From Lachnospira sp. UBA5912 (GTDB lineage Bacteria > Bacillota > Clostridia > Lachnospirales > Lachnospiraceae): a DNA stretch of 6,073 bases. Below the pieces are notes generated by a model. That model was not told the DNA's origin. It did no database searches and worked only from the letters and a program-made list of their open reading frames with translations. Where the stretch lies: assembly GCA_002435585.1 (NCBI GenBank), contig DJDY01000195.1:8436-14508 (forward strand). Direction: 5' to 3'. The stretch's first letter is position 1, and each line of letters starts with the position of its first letter. Made by a program: the position numbers and the translations under genes. Positions 5,031 through 6,073 of the stretch are shown here, piece after piece.

Positions 5031-5079
5031 ATTGCTTAATATGAGTGTGTCTTAAATAATACAGACCAATTAAAGCAAT
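5031..5079 (+). promoter_or_regulatory. Promoter-plus-stem region upstream of the split-barrel gene
   Basis: TTGCTT (5032-5037), a 17-base spacer and AATAAT (5055-5060) make a moderate sigma-A-like promoter. The same stretch forms an inverted repeat: ATTGCTT (5031-5037) with AAGCAAT (5073-5079), and inside it GTCT with AGAC. The left arm covers the -35 box, so the symmetry may be an operator. The rest of 4906-5030 shows only the antitoxin scrap and short repeats. Confidence 0.35.
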
Positions 5080-5095
5080 AATGGAGGTATGTTAA

Positions 5096-5491
5096 ATGTT
5101 AAATGAAGCAGTAATCAGGGTGTTAAAAAATAGTATGTGGGATATCGCAACTTGTGCAGATGGTGAGCCTAATGTAGTTCCAGTTGCATTTAAGGATGTT
5201 ACAGAAGATGGAAAGCTTGTTGTTGGGGATGTTTTTCTTGAAACAACCTTGAATAATATCAAGGTAAATGGCGGAAAGCTTGCTATTTCAGCATATGATG
5301 CACAGAGCCTTGAGGGATATCAGATTAAGGGAACAGCAGAATATGTAGCAGAGGGAGATGTAGTAGACACATTTAAGGCTATGGTTGAAAAGATGTTTAA
5401 TGGTGCTGCTACTGCAAAGGGAGTGCTTATTATAACACCATCTAAAGTGATTGTTACAACTCCAGGAGCTGATAACAAAAAGGAAATTTAG
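5096..5491 (+). CDS. Pyridoxamine 5'-phosphate oxidase-like FMN-binding protein
   Basis: A 131-residue protein of the FMN-binding split-barrel superfamily. The strand pattern is recognisable: WDIATCADGEPNVVPVAF (15-32), KLVVGDVFLETTLNNIK (40-56), KLAISAYD (61-68), YQIKGTAEYV (75-84) and GVLIITPSKVIVTTPG (109-124). Small single-domain members of this type bind FMN or F420 as dimers and often act as flavin reductases or stress-linked oxidoreductases. True PdxH enzymes are longer (about 200 residues), so vitamin B6 synthesis is unlikely. The exact substrate is unknown. Start: GGAGG (5083-5087) lies 8 bases before ATG 5096. The out-of-frame ATG at 5089 is too close to that site. ATGTTAA is duplicated at the start. 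It is followed by an HxlR-type gene in the same direction 200 bases on, but that gene has its own promoter. Confidence 0.85.
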   Translation: MLNEAVIRVLKNSMWDIATCADGEPNVVPVAFKDVTEDGKLVVGDVFLETTLNNIKVNGGKLAISAYDAQSLEGYQIKGTAEYVAEGDVVDTFKAMVEKMFNGAATAKGVLIITPSKVIVTTPGADNKKEI

Positions 5492-5496
5492 ATAAA

Positions 5497-5528
5497 GATT
5501 GTTGATATTAACAATTAACAAAACAATC
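5497..5528 (+). terminator. Weak hairpin after the split-barrel gene
   Basis: GATTGTT (5497-5503) and AACAATC (5522-5528) form a 7-bp stem with an 18-base loop, starting five bases after the stop codon. The sequence that follows is A-rich rather than T-rich, so a true intrinsic terminator is doubtful. Confidence 0.25.
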
Positions 5529-5599
5529 AATAAATTAACTAATAAATTTCATAGTAACTTCAAAAAATATTACCTTTAAGCTATAATTGTAAATGCTTC

Positions 5600-5649
5600 A
5601 AGTAAAATATTTTAGTAATCAGAAATGCAAACTCAATTATATTTTACTT
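5600..5649. repeat. 11-bp inverted repeat in front of the hxlR-type gene
   Basis: AAGTAAAATAT (5600-5610) is the exact reverse complement of ATATTTTACTT (5639-5649). A second 8-bp pair, TATAATTG (5582-5589) with CAATTATA (5634-5641), overlaps it. The left part also contains the 12-bp palindrome TAAAATATTTTA (5603-5614). The right arm covers most of the -35 box of the hxlR-type gene's promoter, a plausible place for autoregulation. The rest of 5492-5691 shows no gene. Confidence 0.45.
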
Positions 5650-5670
5650 AGCTGGAACACTTATTATAAT
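5643..5670 (+). promoter_or_regulatory. Promoter of the hxlR-type gene
   Basis: TTTACT (5643-5648), a 16-base spacer and a perfect TATAAT (5665-5670). Transcription would begin near 5677, leaving a very short leader with AAGG (5680-5683) eight bases before the ATG. Confidence 0.55.
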
Positions 5671-5691
5671 TATCGCTTGAAGGTATTTTTT

Positions 5692-6073
5692 ATGGCTAAA
5701 TATAAGAAAAAGTTGGATGACGATATAAGATGTCCTCTTGAATATGGACTGATGTTATTTGGTGGTAAATGGAAGTCACGTATTATATGTGTATTATCTG
5801 CCAATGAAAGACTGCGCTATAGTGAAATCCGCAGGGAAATGTATAATATTACAGATGCAGTTCTGGCTGCGACATTAAAAGATCTGATAGAAGCTGGAAT
5901 TATAGACAGAAAGTCTTATGATGAAATTCCACCAAGAGTAGAATATACACTTACAGATAAAGGACGTTCAGTTGTGCCTATTTTACAGAGTATCTGTCAG
6001 TGGTCAGATATATTTTATAAAGAAGATACAGAAAATAAAATGGCACAGTGTCAGAAATGTGATTATCACAGAT
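5692..6073 (+). CDS. HxlR family winged-helix regulator (3' end cut off)
   Basis: 127 residues are visible with no stop before the window ends. Family members are about 100-135 residues, so only a few codons are probably missing. The fold is a MarR-like winged helix: CPLEYGLMLFGGKWKSRII (14-32, the family signature), LRYSEIRREM (41-50), the recognition helix TDAVLAATLKDLIEAGII (54-71) and the wing with PPRVEYTLTDKGRSVVPIL (80-98). Cys14 is in the position of the conserved cysteine through which HxlR regulators such as HypR and YodB of Bacillus sense hypochlorite, quinones or disulfide stress. A second pair, Cys120-x-x-Cys123, lies near the end. It may control the flavin-binding protein upstream, since HxlR regulators often neighbour flavin oxidoreductases; that link is inference. 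The ATG is supported by AAGG at 8 bases. Confidence 0.88.
   Translation, partial: MAKYKKKLDDDIRCPLEYGLMLFGGKWKSRIICVLSANERLRYSEIRREMYNITDAVLAATLKDLIEAGIIDRKSYDEIPPRVEYTLTDKGRSVVPILQSICQWSDIFYKEDTENKMAQCQKCDYHR

Noticed and set aside
5089..5106. ATG at 5089 as an upstream start or leader peptide (MLNVK)
   Set aside because: Only one base separates it from GGAGG, and the frame closes after five codons. The ATG at 5096 has normal spacing.

Overview
The window looks like a low-GC Firmicute chromosome, most likely a Clostridia/Lachnospiraceae-type gut anaerobe. This rests on AT-rich spacers, Gram-positive ribosome binding sites (AAGGAGG type), heavy use of ATA and AGA codons, and the style of the Rpn-family nuclease, DUF2798 and HxlR proteins. 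The assignment is inference. No rRNA, tRNA, CRISPR array or complete insertion sequence is visible.

Layout from left to right. Positions 1-313 are non-coding with two sigma-A-like promoters. Next is a gene for an Rpn-type PD-(D/E)XK nuclease / putative transposase (314-1327, +), which starts at a TTG. It contains seven tandem 21-bp units coding for a charged heptad helix. It also has a very strong internal ribosome binding site and in-frame ATG that would make a separate 127-residue C-terminal protein. A small DUF2798 membrane protein follows (1516-1995, +). The spacer after it holds a long, nearly perfect stem of 25 pairs (2058-2156), which pairs best as plus-strand RNA.

A leftward MarR regulator (3589-3158) and TSUP/TauE-type permease (3072-2296) form a probable operon. 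The operon and a rightward SAM-dependent methyltransferase (3762-4553) diverge from a compact shared control region. That region has overlapping extended -10 promoters and a 22-bp palindrome on the MarR promoter, so MarR probably represses its own operon and may affect the methyltransferase.

The 542-base spacer from 4554 to 5095 is gene debris. It contains a hairpin system behind the methyltransferase, a 46-codon scrap of a heavy-metal P-type ATPase (plus strand) and, 16 bases further on, what looks like the N-terminus of a RelB/DinJ antitoxin (minus strand). A small FMN-binding split-barrel protein (5096-5491, +) follows. The window ends within an HxlR-family regulator (from 5692, +), which lacks only its last few codons and carries the family's N-terminal cysteine.

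The most interesting signal is the gene-within-a-gene arrangement of the Rpn locus. In E. coli, Rpn nucleases are toxic anti-phage proteins held in check by a C-terminal protein translated from inside the same gene. The internal Shine-Dalgarno here suggests that a diverged Firmicute version with a repeat-expanded helix may work the same way.
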